This document shows, piece after piece, positions 1 through 5,591 of a DNA stretch of 6,531 bases. This DNA is from Aquabacterium sp. Lineage in GTDB: Bacteria > Pseudomonadota > Gammaproteobacteria > Burkholderiales > Burkholderiaceae_C. A program made the position numbers and the translations under genes. The DNA is taken from the NCBI GenBank assembly GCA_017989885.1, contig JAGNPA010000109.1:1-6531 (forward strand). The letters run 5' to 3'. The notes beneath the pieces are model-generated. The model was not told where the DNA came from. It did no database searches and worked only from the letters and a program-made list of their open reading frames with translations. Every line of letters begins with the position of its first letter. Within the stretch, counting starts at the first letter, position 1.

Positions 1-2
1 TG

Positions 3-170
3 CAACGCTCGGACATGACCGCGCTCGACTGCCACGCCCGCCTGCACGACGCGCATGCCCTGGCATTGGGCGAGGCGTTGACGCCCCTCAACGACGCGAT
101 GGCCCATCTGGACTTTGCCAGCGCCATCGCACACGGTCAGCAACTGCTGACGAACTGGCCCCTGGAGTGA
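3..170 (+). CDS. C-terminal end of a signalling protein, probably a hybrid sensor histidine kinase (5' end outside window)
   Basis: An open frame enters from the left edge and ends at TGA 168-170, giving the last 55 residues of a protein. The fragment is helical and rich in Ala and Leu, and ends in a segment around LDFASAIAHGQQLL. I associate that style with the tails of hybrid histidine kinases and Hpt-like modules, but no diagnostic motif (H-box, N-box, REC aspartate) lies in the visible part. The main support is context: a REC-GGDEF response regulator follows at once, its start overlapping this stop (GTG 167) or lying 5 nt beyond it (ATG 176). That spacing implies translational coupling. 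A kinase partner for the downstream regulator is therefore inferred, not seen. The reading frame itself is fairly secure; the product is not. Confidence 0.5.
   Translation, partial: QRSDMTALDCHARLHDAHALALGEALTPLNDAMAHLDFASAIAHGQQLLTNWPLE
164..167 (+). promoter_or_regulatory. Ribosome binding site GGAG deciding the diguanylate cyclase start
   Basis: GGAG lies 8 nt before ATG 176, ideal spacing, and inside the last codons of the upstream gene. The alternative GTG at 167 has no comparable site in front of it. ATG 176 is therefore preferred, although GTG 167 (three extra residues) overlaps the upstream TGA as GTGA and cannot be excluded. Confidence 0.5.
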
Positions 171-175
171 CACGG

Positions 176-1126
176 ATGCTGCCTGTCGACGCCACGCTGG
201 CGGACCTGCTGAAAGAGCCCGAACGCAAGCCTCGGCTGCTGGTGGTCGATGACCAGCCCACCAACATCCAGGTGCTCTACCGCGTCTTTGCCGACGACTG
301 CCAGGTCTTCATGGCCACCTCGGGCGAGCAGGCCCTGCACACGGCCCGCGAAGAGGCCCCCGACGTCATCCTGCTCGATGTGATGATGCCGGACATGGAC
401 GGCTACGAGGTCTGCCGCCAGCTCAAGCAAGACAGCGCCACCCGCGACATCCCCATCCTCTTTGTCACCGCCCACCACGAAGCCCAGGAAGAGGCCCGCG
501 GCCTGGCCTGCGGGGCGGTCGATTTCATCACCAAGCCCATCCACCCGGCGGTGGTGCGGGCGCGGGTGCACACCCATCTGACCCTCCAGCGCCAGACCGA
601 GGTGCTCAAGCGCCTGGTCTTCATCGACGCGCTCACCCACGCCTTCAACCGTCGCTACTTCGACGAACGCCTTGCCGAGGAGTGGGGGCGCGCGCAACGA
701 ACGGGCAGGCCCCTGGGCCTGATCCTGATCGACGTGGATTATTTCAAGCAGTTCAACGACGTGAACGGCCACCAGCGTGGCGACGACGCGCTGCGCCAGG
801 TGGCCCAGGCCCTCAAGGGGACGATCCTGCGCCCCGGCGATGTGGTTTGCCGCTACGGTGGCGAAGAGTTCGCCTGCCTGCTGCCCGATACCGACCTGGA
901 CGGCGCCCTGCAGGTCGCCCAGCGCATGAAACTGGCCGTGCGGGATCTGGCCATCGGCCACCCCGCCTCGGCCGTGGCCGAGGTCTTGACCATCAGCGCG
1001 GGTGTGGCCGTGCGCACCCCGACCTCCCGGGGCGATGCCGCCGCCCTGCTGGCCCTGGCCGACGCCCAGCTCTACCGCGCCAAGGCCGAGGGCCGCGCCC
1101 GCGTCTGCCACGCGGTGCTGGACTGA
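176..1126 (+). CDS. Response regulator diguanylate cyclase (REC-GGDEF, PleD/WspR style)
   Basis: This 316-residue protein is a two-domain response regulator that should make cyclic di-GMP from two GTP in the cytoplasm when phosphorylated. The receiver domain (about residues 19-135) shows the acidic pair D25-D26 in LLVVDDQ, phosphoacceptor D68 in ILLDVMMPDMDGYE, T98 and K120 (ITKP), so every catalytic REC residue is present. A short linker leads to the GGDEF domain (about 145-310). That domain begins with DALTHAFNRRYF, carries the metal-binding IDVDYFKQFND stretch (first Asp 186), and has the active-site signature RYGGEEF (GGEEF 228-232). An RPGD motif (219-222) sits exactly five residues before GGEEF, the classic I-site for product inhibition. 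The enzyme should thus be both active and feedback-controlled. There is no EAL domain, membrane segment or signal peptide. The start was chosen by the GGAG site; GTG 167 would add three residues. It follows a partial signalling gene closely, probably its kinase partner, and converges on lysR with 13 bp between stop codons. Confidence 0.92.
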   Translation: MLPVDATLADLLKEPERKPRLLVVDDQPTNIQVLYRVFADDCQVFMATSGEQALHTAREEAPDVILLDVMMPDMDGYEVCRQLKQDSATRDIPILFVTAHHEAQEEARGLACGAVDFITKPIHPAVVRARVHTHLTLQRQTEVLKRLVFIDALTHAFNRRYFDERLAEEWGRAQRTGRPLGLILIDVDYFKQFNDVNGHQRGDDALRQVAQALKGTILRPGDVVCRYGGEEFACLLPDTDLDGALQVAQRMKLAVRDLAIGHPASAVAEVLTISAGVAVRTPTSRGDAAALLALADAQLYRAKAEGRARVCHAVLD

Positions 1127-1139
1127 GGCCGGGCCGCGC

Positions 1140-2033
1140 TCACGCCCCTTGGCGCACCTGCGCCAGCATGAAGTCGATGAAGGTGGACGCCGCCCGCGTG
1201 TGATGGCGGTTGGGCATGTAGAGCATGAACATCTGCGTGCCGAAGATGCTGAGCTTCCAGTTGTCGAGCGCGGTGAGCATCTCGCCCCGGCTCACCAGGT
1301 CCTGCACCACATAGTCGGGCACCAGACCCACGCCCAGGCCGGCCACGATGGCCTCACGCAGGAACAGGAAGTTCTCGCTGGTGAGCGTGGGCGACAGCGG
1401 CACCTCGTGGCGCTCGCCTTCCAGGTAGGCGGCCAGACGCAGCTGGCGCCCCACCACCGCCGAGGTGACCAAGGGTGCGCGTGACAGGTCTTCCAGCGTA
1501 GCGGGCATGCCCTGGGCCTGGGCATAGCCGGGTGTGGCGCAGGCCACGTAACGCACCGGGCCCATGTCGCGGGCCACCAGGTTGTCGGGCGGGTCGGTCA
1601 TCACGCGCACGGCAATGTCCACCTCGTCGCGCATCAGGTCGACGACGCGGTTTTCAAACACCACGTCCAGCACGATGCCGGGGTAGGCGCGCTTGAAGTC
1701 GATCAGCCAGGGCGCCATCACCAGCTGACCGTAGCCGCTGGGCACGCTCAGGCGCACCCGCCCCTGCAGGGTCTGGCCCAGGGTGGTGACGGTTTCGCGC
1801 GCGGCCTCCAGCTCGTTGCGAATCTGGCGGCCGTGTTCGTACAGGCGCAAACCGATCTCGGTGGGCTCGATGCGCCGGGTGGTGCGACGCACCAGTTGCT
1901 GGCCCACGGCGCGCTCGAACTGGTTGAGGTGGTAACTCACGTTGGCGCGACTCATCTTCAGGCGCCGGGCGGCCTCGGAGAGGTTGCCAGCGTCGAGGAT
2001 TTCGACCAACATGGACAGAGACTGCAGTTCCAT
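1140..2033 (-). CDS. LysR-family transcriptional regulator, probable regulator of the divergent beta-oxidation operon
   Basis: This is a 297-residue protein, a normal length for the family. The winged helix-turn-helix occupies about residues 1-60 (FSEAA-type helix as NLSEAARRLKMSRANVSYHLNQFERAVGQQLVRRTTRRIEPTEIG, split here as NLSEAARRLK, then MSRANVSYHLNQFE, then the wing). A linker helix covers roughly 60-88. The effector-binding domain (about 90-290) starts at GRVRLSVPSGYGQ and has the typical VDIAVRV and AGLGVGLVPDYVV segments. Start choice: ATG at 2033-2031 gives the canonical LysR N-terminus MELQSLSMLVEILDAGNLSEAA. A longer frame from TTG 2072 would add 13 untypical residues and run into the operator palindrome, so it is rejected. 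The site before ATG is only a weak Shine-Dalgarno. The gene is transcribed away from the hydratase/dehydrogenase operon and shares a repeat-rich control region with it, the classic arrangement for a LysR protein that regulates its neighbour and itself. The effector cannot be read from the sequence; an acyl-CoA or dicarboxylate derivative is a guess. Confidence 0.9.
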   Translation of the reverse strand: MELQSLSMLVEILDAGNLSEAARRLKMSRANVSYHLNQFERAVGQQLVRRTTRRIEPTEIGLRLYEHGRQIRNELEAARETVTTLGQTLQGRVRLSVPSGYGQLVMAPWLIDFKRAYPGIVLDVVFENRVVDLMRDEVDIAVRVMTDPPDNLVARDMGPVRYVACATPGYAQAQGMPATLEDLSRAPLVTSAVVGRQLRLAAYLEGERHEVPLSPTLTSENFLFLREAIVAGLGVGLVPDYVVQDLVSRGEMLTALDNWKLSIFGTQMFMLYMPNRHHTRAASTFIDFMLAQVRQGA

Positions 2034-2047
2034 AGCGCAAGAGGTCA

Positions 2048-2062
2048 GCCCGTTGAGCGGGC
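2048..2062. repeat. Short inverted repeat in the lysR leader
   Basis: GCCCG (2048-2052) and CGGGC (2058-2062) are exact inverse complements around a 5-nt loop. On the minus strand this could fold as a G+C-rich hairpin about 14 nt before the lysR ATG. It is short enough to be chance at this base composition; an effect on lysR translation is speculative. Confidence 0.25.
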
Positions 2063-2064
2063 CA

Positions 2065-2087
2065 ACTGTCAAGTTTGACTTGACAGT
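2065..2087. promoter_or_regulatory. Perfect interrupted palindrome, candidate LysR binding site 1
   Basis: ACTGTCAAGT (2065-2074) and ACTTGACAGT (2078-2087) are exact inverse complements separated by TTG. Ten-base-pair arms with a 3-bp centre are far longer than expected by chance in 164 bp, and the site is A/T-richer than the surrounding genes. It lies between the divergently transcribed lysR and hydratase/dehydrogenase genes, about 66 bp upstream of the transcription start predicted from the promoter candidate. That is where LysR proteins usually place their main recognition site. Binding by this particular LysR protein is inferred from position. Confidence 0.7.
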
Positions 2088-2094
2088 CTGTCAA
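2080..2094. promoter_or_regulatory. Overlapping 15-bp palindrome with T-N11-A, candidate LysR binding site 2
   Basis: TTGACAG (2080-2086) and CTGTCAA (2088-2094) are exact inverse complements around a single T. Positions 2081-2093 satisfy the LysR-box form T-N11-A with dyad symmetry. The right half of the 2065-2087 palindrome is reused as the left half of this one, and the two centres (2076 and 2087) are 11 bp apart, about one helical turn. The protein could occupy either register or slide between them on effector binding. Confidence 0.6.
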
Positions 2095-2103
2095 CGCATG
2101 AGG

Positions 2104-2137
2104 GGATTGTCAAGACAGTAACGCTGTCCAACAATCC
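2104..2137. promoter_or_regulatory. Imperfect inverted repeat over the operon promoter, candidate activation or repressor site
   Basis: GGATTGT (2104-2110) pairs with ACAATCC (2131-2137), and GACAG (2114-2118) with CTGTC (2124-2128). A CAA/CA mismatch lies between the two stem parts and the centre is TAACG. The left arm contains TGTCAAG, the half-site also found in the upstream palindromes. The element covers the predicted -35 and -10 boxes, so a bound protein would act directly on the promoter. As RNA it would also form a hairpin, but most of it lies upstream of the predicted transcript start, so a DNA operator is more likely. Confidence 0.5.
2107..2135 (+). promoter_or_regulatory. Candidate sigma-70 promoter of the beta-oxidation operon
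   Basis: TTGTCA (2107-2112, five of six to the -35 consensus) is followed after exactly 17 bp by AACAAT (2130-2135, four of six to the -10 consensus). Transcription would begin near 2142, leaving a leader of about 55 nt before ATG 2198. An exact TTGACA at 2080-2085 has no acceptable -10 at 16-18 bp, so it is read as an operator half-site instead. A weak -10 box fits a promoter needing an activator such as the divergent LysR protein. Confidence 0.4.
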
Positions 2138-2182
2138 ATGAGAACCTGCAGGCCATCCGGCCCGGGTTTGTTTTCTGCACAC

Positions 2183-2190
2183 AGAGAGAG
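2183..2190 (+). promoter_or_regulatory. Ribosome binding site deciding the start of the bifunctional enzyme
   Basis: AGAGAGAG lies 7 nt before ATG 2198 and contains GAG cores able to pair with the 16S rRNA tail. The open frame extends up to ATG 2138, but that codon is immediately next to the predicted -10 box and has no such site. The extra 20 residues look like translated leader, so ATG 2198 is preferred. Confidence 0.6.
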
Positions 2191-2197
2191 ACACCCC

Positions 2198-4315
2198 ATG
2201 GAATCCACCGCTGCCGCGCCCGTTGTCCAGACCACCGTGAGCGACCACATCGCCCTGGTGACCCTCGCCAACCCGCCCGTCAACGCACTGAGCGCGGCGG
2301 TGCGTCAAGGCCTGCAACAGGCGATCACCGCGCTCAGCGGCAACGCCGACGTGCACGCCATCGTGATCACCGGCTCAGGTGCCAACTTCATCGCTGGCGC
2401 CGACATCCGCGAGTTCGGCCTGCCCCCGCAAGAACCTTCGCTGCCCGACGTCTGCCTGCAGATCGAAGCCGCTGACAAGCTGGTGATCGCCGCCATCCAT
2501 GGCGCCGCCCTGGGTGGTGGCCTGGAAATCGCCCTGGCAGCCCACTACCGCGTGGCCGTCGAAACCGCCAAGCTGGGCCTGCCCGAAGTCGCTCTGGGCC
2601 TGTTGCCCGGCGCTGGCGGCACCCAACGCACGCCCCGTCTGATCGGCGCGCAGGCTGCGCTGGACCTGATGCTCAGCGGCCGCCACGCTGGCGCCAAGGA
2701 AGCGCTGCGCATGGGCCTGATCGACCACATTGCCACCAGCAACGACATCGCCGCCGAAGGCGTGGCCTACGCCCGCAGCCTGCTGGCCGATGGCGCGCCG
2801 GTGCGCCGCAGCGGCGAGCAGACCGCCGCCCTGGCCGACCGCACCGCGCAGCAAGCCGCCCTCGACGCCGCCCGCGCCGATGTGGCCAAGAAAAAGGGCC
2901 TGTTCTCGCCAGCCAAGATCGTGGACTGCGTGCAAGCCGCCCTGGACCAGCCTTTCGCCCAAGGCCTGGCCACCGAGCGCGAGCTGTTCGTGCAGTGCCT
3001 CAACAGCCCGCAGCGCGCCGGCCTGGTCCACGCCTTCTTCGCCGAGCGCGAAGTGACCAAGTCGCCCGAGACCCAGTCGTCCCAGCCCCGCCCCTTCCAG
3101 AAGGTGGGCGTGATCGGTGGCGGCACCATGGGCGCTGGCATCGCCGTGGCCCTGCTGGACGGTGGCCTGCAAGTGACCATGATCGAGCGCGATGACGCCG
3201 CCCTGGCCCTGGGCCAGTCGCGCGTGGCCAAGGTCTACGACGGCCTGATCAAGAAGGGCCGCCTGAGCGAAGAAGGCAAGGCCGCCATCCTGACGCGTTT
3301 TAACGGTTCGACCGCCTATGACGCGCTGGCCGATGCCGACATCGTCGTCGAGGCCGTGTTCGAAGACATGGGCGTCAAGAAGGCCGTGTTCGCCGAACTC
3401 GACCGCGTCTGCAAGAAGGGCGCCGTGCTGGCCACCAACACCTCCTACCTGGACATCGACGAGATCGCGCGCAGCGTCTCGCGTCCGCAGGATGTGGTCG
3501 GCCTGCACTTCTTCTCGCCGGCCAACATCATGAAGCTGCTGGAGATCGTGGTGCCCGCCCAGGTGAGCGCCGACGTGGTCGCCACCGGCTTTGCACTGGC
3601 CAAGAAGCTCAAGAAGGTGCCCGTGCGCGCCGGCGTGTGCGACGGCTTCATCGGCAACCGCATCCTGGCCGTGTACCGCCAGGCCGCCGACTACATGATG
3701 GAAGACGGCGCCTCGCCCTACGAGATCGACGCCATGGTGCGCGCCTTCGGCTACCCGATGGGCCCGTACGAGATGAGCGACCTGGCCGGTGGCGACATTG
3801 GCTGGGCCACGCGCAAGCGCCGCGCCGCCACGCGTGACCCCAAGGCCCGCTATGTGCACATGGCCGACAAGCTGTGCGAGCGCGGCTGGTTCGGTCAAAA
3901 GACCGGCCGTGGCTGGTACATCTACGAAGCCGGCAGCCGCACAGGCAAGACCGACCCCGAGGTCGAAGCCATCGTCGCCGAAGAACGCGCCAAGGCCGGC
4001 GTGACCCCGCGCAGCTTCACCCGCGAAGAGCTGGAGCGCCGCTATGTGGCCGCCATGGTCAACGAAGGCGCCAAGGTCGTCGCCGAAGGCATCGCCCTGC
4101 GCCCGCTGGACGTGGACGTGACCCTGGTGCATGGCTACGGCTTCCCCCGCTACAAGGGTGGCCCGATGAAGTACGCCGACCTGGTCGGCCTGCCCCAGAT
4201 CCTGGCCGACATCCAGGCCTTCGCCAAGGAAGACCCGCTGTTCTGGCAACCGGCCCCGCTGTTGGTCCAACTGGTGGCCGAAGGCAAGAACTTCGACAGC
4301 CTGAACCAAGCCTGA
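2198..4315 (+). CDS. Bifunctional enoyl-CoA hydratase / 3-hydroxyacyl-CoA dehydrogenase (FadB/FadJ family, PimF-like)
   Basis: This 705-residue protein carries two beta-oxidation steps: hydration of trans-2-enoyl-CoA to 3-hydroxyacyl-CoA, then NAD-dependent oxidation to 3-ketoacyl-CoA. The crotonase domain (about 1-285) has the oxyanion-hole segment IAGADI (65-70) and HGAALGGGLE (101-110). Both catalytic glutamates are present: E110, and E130 in LPEVALGLLPGAGGTQR. The dehydrogenase part starts with a Rossmann fold (VGVIGGGTMGAG, glycine motif 307-312). It continues with VVEAVFED (about 383-390), S416 in NTSYLDI, catalytic H437 in GLHFFSPAN, and GFIGNRIL (483-490, N487) leading into the helical C-terminal domain. 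A second C-terminal half ends with GYGFPRYKGGPMKYAD (about 646-660), typical of the fused family. The length matches FadB/FadJ-type proteins. It is the first gene of the operon; the thiolase follows after 51 bp. Start chosen by AGAGAGAG 7 nt upstream. Family and reactions are secure. Substrate chain length or type is not; a PimF-like role is inferred from the PimC-like dehydrogenase downstream. Confidence 0.95.
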   Translation: MESTAAAPVVQTTVSDHIALVTLANPPVNALSAAVRQGLQQAITALSGNADVHAIVITGSGANFIAGADIREFGLPPQEPSLPDVCLQIEAADKLVIAAIHGAALGGGLEIALAAHYRVAVETAKLGLPEVALGLLPGAGGTQRTPRLIGAQAALDLMLSGRHAGAKEALRMGLIDHIATSNDIAAEGVAYARSLLADGAPVRRSGEQTAALADRTAQQAALDAARADVAKKKGLFSPAKIVDCVQAALDQPFAQGLATERELFVQCLNSPQRAGLVHAFFAEREVTKSPETQSSQPRPFQKVGVIGGGTMGAGIAVALLDGGLQVTMIERDDAALALGQSRVAKVYDGLIKKGRLSEEGKAAILTRFNGSTAYDALADADIVVEAVFEDMGVKKAVFAELDRVCKKGAVLATNTSYLDIDEIARSVSRPQDVVGLHFFSPANIMKLLEIVVPAQVSADVVATGFALAKKLKKVPVRAGVCDGFIGNRILAVYRQAADYMMEDGASPYEIDAMVRAFGYPMGPYEMSDLAGGDIGWATRKRRAATRDPKARYVHMADKLCERGWFGQKTGRGWYIYEAGSRTGKTDPEVEAIVAEERAKAGVTPRSFTREELERRYVAAMVNEGAKVVAEGIALRPLDVDVTLVHGYGFPRYKGGPMKYADLVGLPQILADIQAFAKEDPLFWQPAPLLVQLVAEGKNFDSLNQA

Positions 4316-4366
4316 TCCCGCCAGGCCTGACCCGACCGCCCCTTAGCAGAACACAGGAGACATCCC

Positions 4367-5569
4367 ATGCGTGAAGCCGTCATCGTGTCCACCGCACGAA
4401 CCCCCATGACCAAAGCCCACCGGGGCGAGTTCAACGTCACCCCCAGCACCTCGCTGACGGCCTTCGCCGTCAAGGCGGCGGTGGACCGTGCTGGCGTGGA
4501 CCCGGCCCTGATCGAAGACATCATCATCGGTTGCGGCTACCCCGAAGGCCGCAGCGGCCGCAACCTGGGCCGCAACAGCGCCTTGCGCGCCGGTCTGCCG
4601 CTGACCATCGCTGGCGCCACCGTCAGCCGCTTCTGCGCCTCGGGCCTGATGGCCGTGGCCAGCGCTGCCAGCCGCATCATCGTGGACGGCGCCCCCGTCA
4701 TGGTCGCCGGCGGCATGGAGAGCATCTCCGGCCTGCGCCGCCCGGACGGCACCGGCCTGGAAACTGGCATCGACCCCTGGCTGCTGGAGCACAAGCCCGA
4801 TCTGTACATGACCATGATCGAGACCGCTGACGTTGTGGCCCAGCGCTACAACATCAGCCGCGAAGCCCAGGACCAGTTTTCGCTGGCCAGCCAGCAAAAG
4901 ACCGCCGCCGCCCAAGCCGCCGGCATCTTCAAGGACGAGATCATCTCGGTGACGACCACCATGGGCATCACCGACAAGGAGACCAAGGCCGTCTCCTACC
5001 AGGAAGTGTCGATCGACCACGACACCTGCAACCGCGCCGACACCACCTACGAAGGCCTGGCCAAGCTGGCGCCGGTGCGCGGCCCCGACCAGTTCATCAC
5101 CGCGGGCAACGCCTCGCAGCTGTCGGACGGTGCCTCGGCCTGCGTGCTGATGGACAGCCAGGAAGCCGAACGCCTGGGCCTGCAACCCCTGGGCGCCTTC
5201 CGCGGCTTTGCCGTGGCCGGCTGCGAGCCCGATGAGATGGGCATCGGCCCGGTGTTCGCGGTCCCCAAGCTGCTGGCACGCCACGGCTTGAGCGTGGACG
5301 ACATCGACCTGTGGGAAGTCAACGAAGCCTTCGCCTCGCAATCGATCTACTGCCAGCAACAGCTCGGCATCCCCGAAGAGCGCCTGAACGTCAACGGCGG
5401 CGCCATCTCGATCGGCCACCCCTTCGGCATGAGTGGCGCCCGCATGGTCGGCCACGTGCTGCTGGAAGGCCGTCGCCGCAAGGCCCAGGACCCCAAGGTC
5501 AAGTGGGCCGTGGTGACCATGTGCATTGCCGGTGGCATGGGCGCCGCCGGTCTGTTTGAAATCTATTGA
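4367..5569 (+). CDS. Acetyl-CoA C-acyltransferase (thiolase, PimB-like)
   Basis: A 400-residue thiolase that would cleave 3-ketoacyl-CoA with CoA to acetyl-CoA and a shortened acyl-CoA, closing the beta-oxidation cycle. Visible features in order: [14 protein letters not shown]-terminus; nucleophile C90 in [17 protein letters not shown] (114-119); the NAS-LSDGASA segment (248-258); NEAF (319-322); H351 in [17 protein letters not shown]; and second catalytic C386 in [15 protein letters not shown]. All catalytic residues (C90, N319, H351, C386) are there. Two departures from the common consensus are visible: S87 where many thiolases have Asn before R-x-C, and A388 where CxGGGxG has its first Gly. 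The [10 protein letters not shown] and [10 protein letters not shown] wording fits the degradative thiolases that accompany acyl-CoA dehydrogenase clusters. AGGAG at 4355-4359 sits 7 nt before ATG. The next gene starts 22 bp after its stop, so the genes are surely co-transcribed. Whether it acts on straight-chain or dicarboxylyl-CoA substrates cannot be told here. Confidence 0.93.
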   Translation: MREAVIVSTARTPMTKAHRGEFNVTPSTSLTAFAVKAAVDRAGVDPALIEDIIIGCGYPEGRSGRNLGRNSALRAGLPLTIAGATVSRFCASGLMAVASAASRIIVDGAPVMVAGGMESISGLRRPDGTGLETGIDPWLLEHKPDLYMTMIETADVVAQRYNISREAQDQFSLASQQKTAAAQAAGIFKDEIISVTTTMGITDKETKAVSYQEVSIDHDTCNRADTTYEGLAKLAPVRGPDQFITAGNASQLSDGASACVLMDSQEAERLGLQPLGAFRGFAVAGCEPDEMGIGPVFAVPKLLARHGLSVDDIDLWEVNEAFASQSIYCQQQLGIPEERLNVNGGAISIGHPFGMSGARMVGHVLLEGRRRKAQDPKVKWAVVTMCIAGGMGAAGLFEIY

Positions 5570-5591
5570 TCACGCCCCGAGGAGCACCAAC

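Noticed and set aside
137..1111. 324-residue open frame on the minus strand, antisense to the diguanylate cyclase
   Set aside because: Its translation is Gly/His/Gln/Val-rich with no recognisable motif. It mirrors a clear REC-GGDEF gene, and such long antisense frames are normal at this G+C content.
1127..1164. Bidirectional terminator between the convergent cyclase and lysR genes
   Set aside because: Only 13 bp separate the stop codons. The nearby GGCGCA-CC-TGCGCC repeat (1151-1164) has a 2-nt loop, no T-run, and lies within the lysR coding end.
2034..2072. Longer lysR start at TTG 2072
   Set aside because: It would put coding sequence over the main palindrome and add 13 residues before the canonical LysR N-terminus.
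2080..2108. Exact TTGACA at 2080-2085 as the -35 box of the operon
   Set aside because: At 16-18 bp spacing the only hexamers are G-rich (around GGGATT), with little likeness to TATAAT. The hexamer is better explained as part of the palindromes.
2138..2197. N-terminal extension of the bifunctional enzyme from ATG 2138
   Set aside because: The extra 20 residues look like translated leader, the codon sits next to the predicted -10 box, and ATG 2198 has a ribosome binding site at good spacing.
2375..4309. 644-residue open frame on the minus strand opposite the hydratase/dehydrogenase gene
   Set aside because: It is a codon-bias shadow of a gene whose catalytic motifs are all intact on the plus strand. 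It is low-complexity and matches no family.
4343..5455. 370-residue open frame on the minus strand opposite the thiolase
   Set aside because: Same shadow effect: Gly/Ala/His/Val/Asp-rich, no motif, and fully covered by the thiolase.
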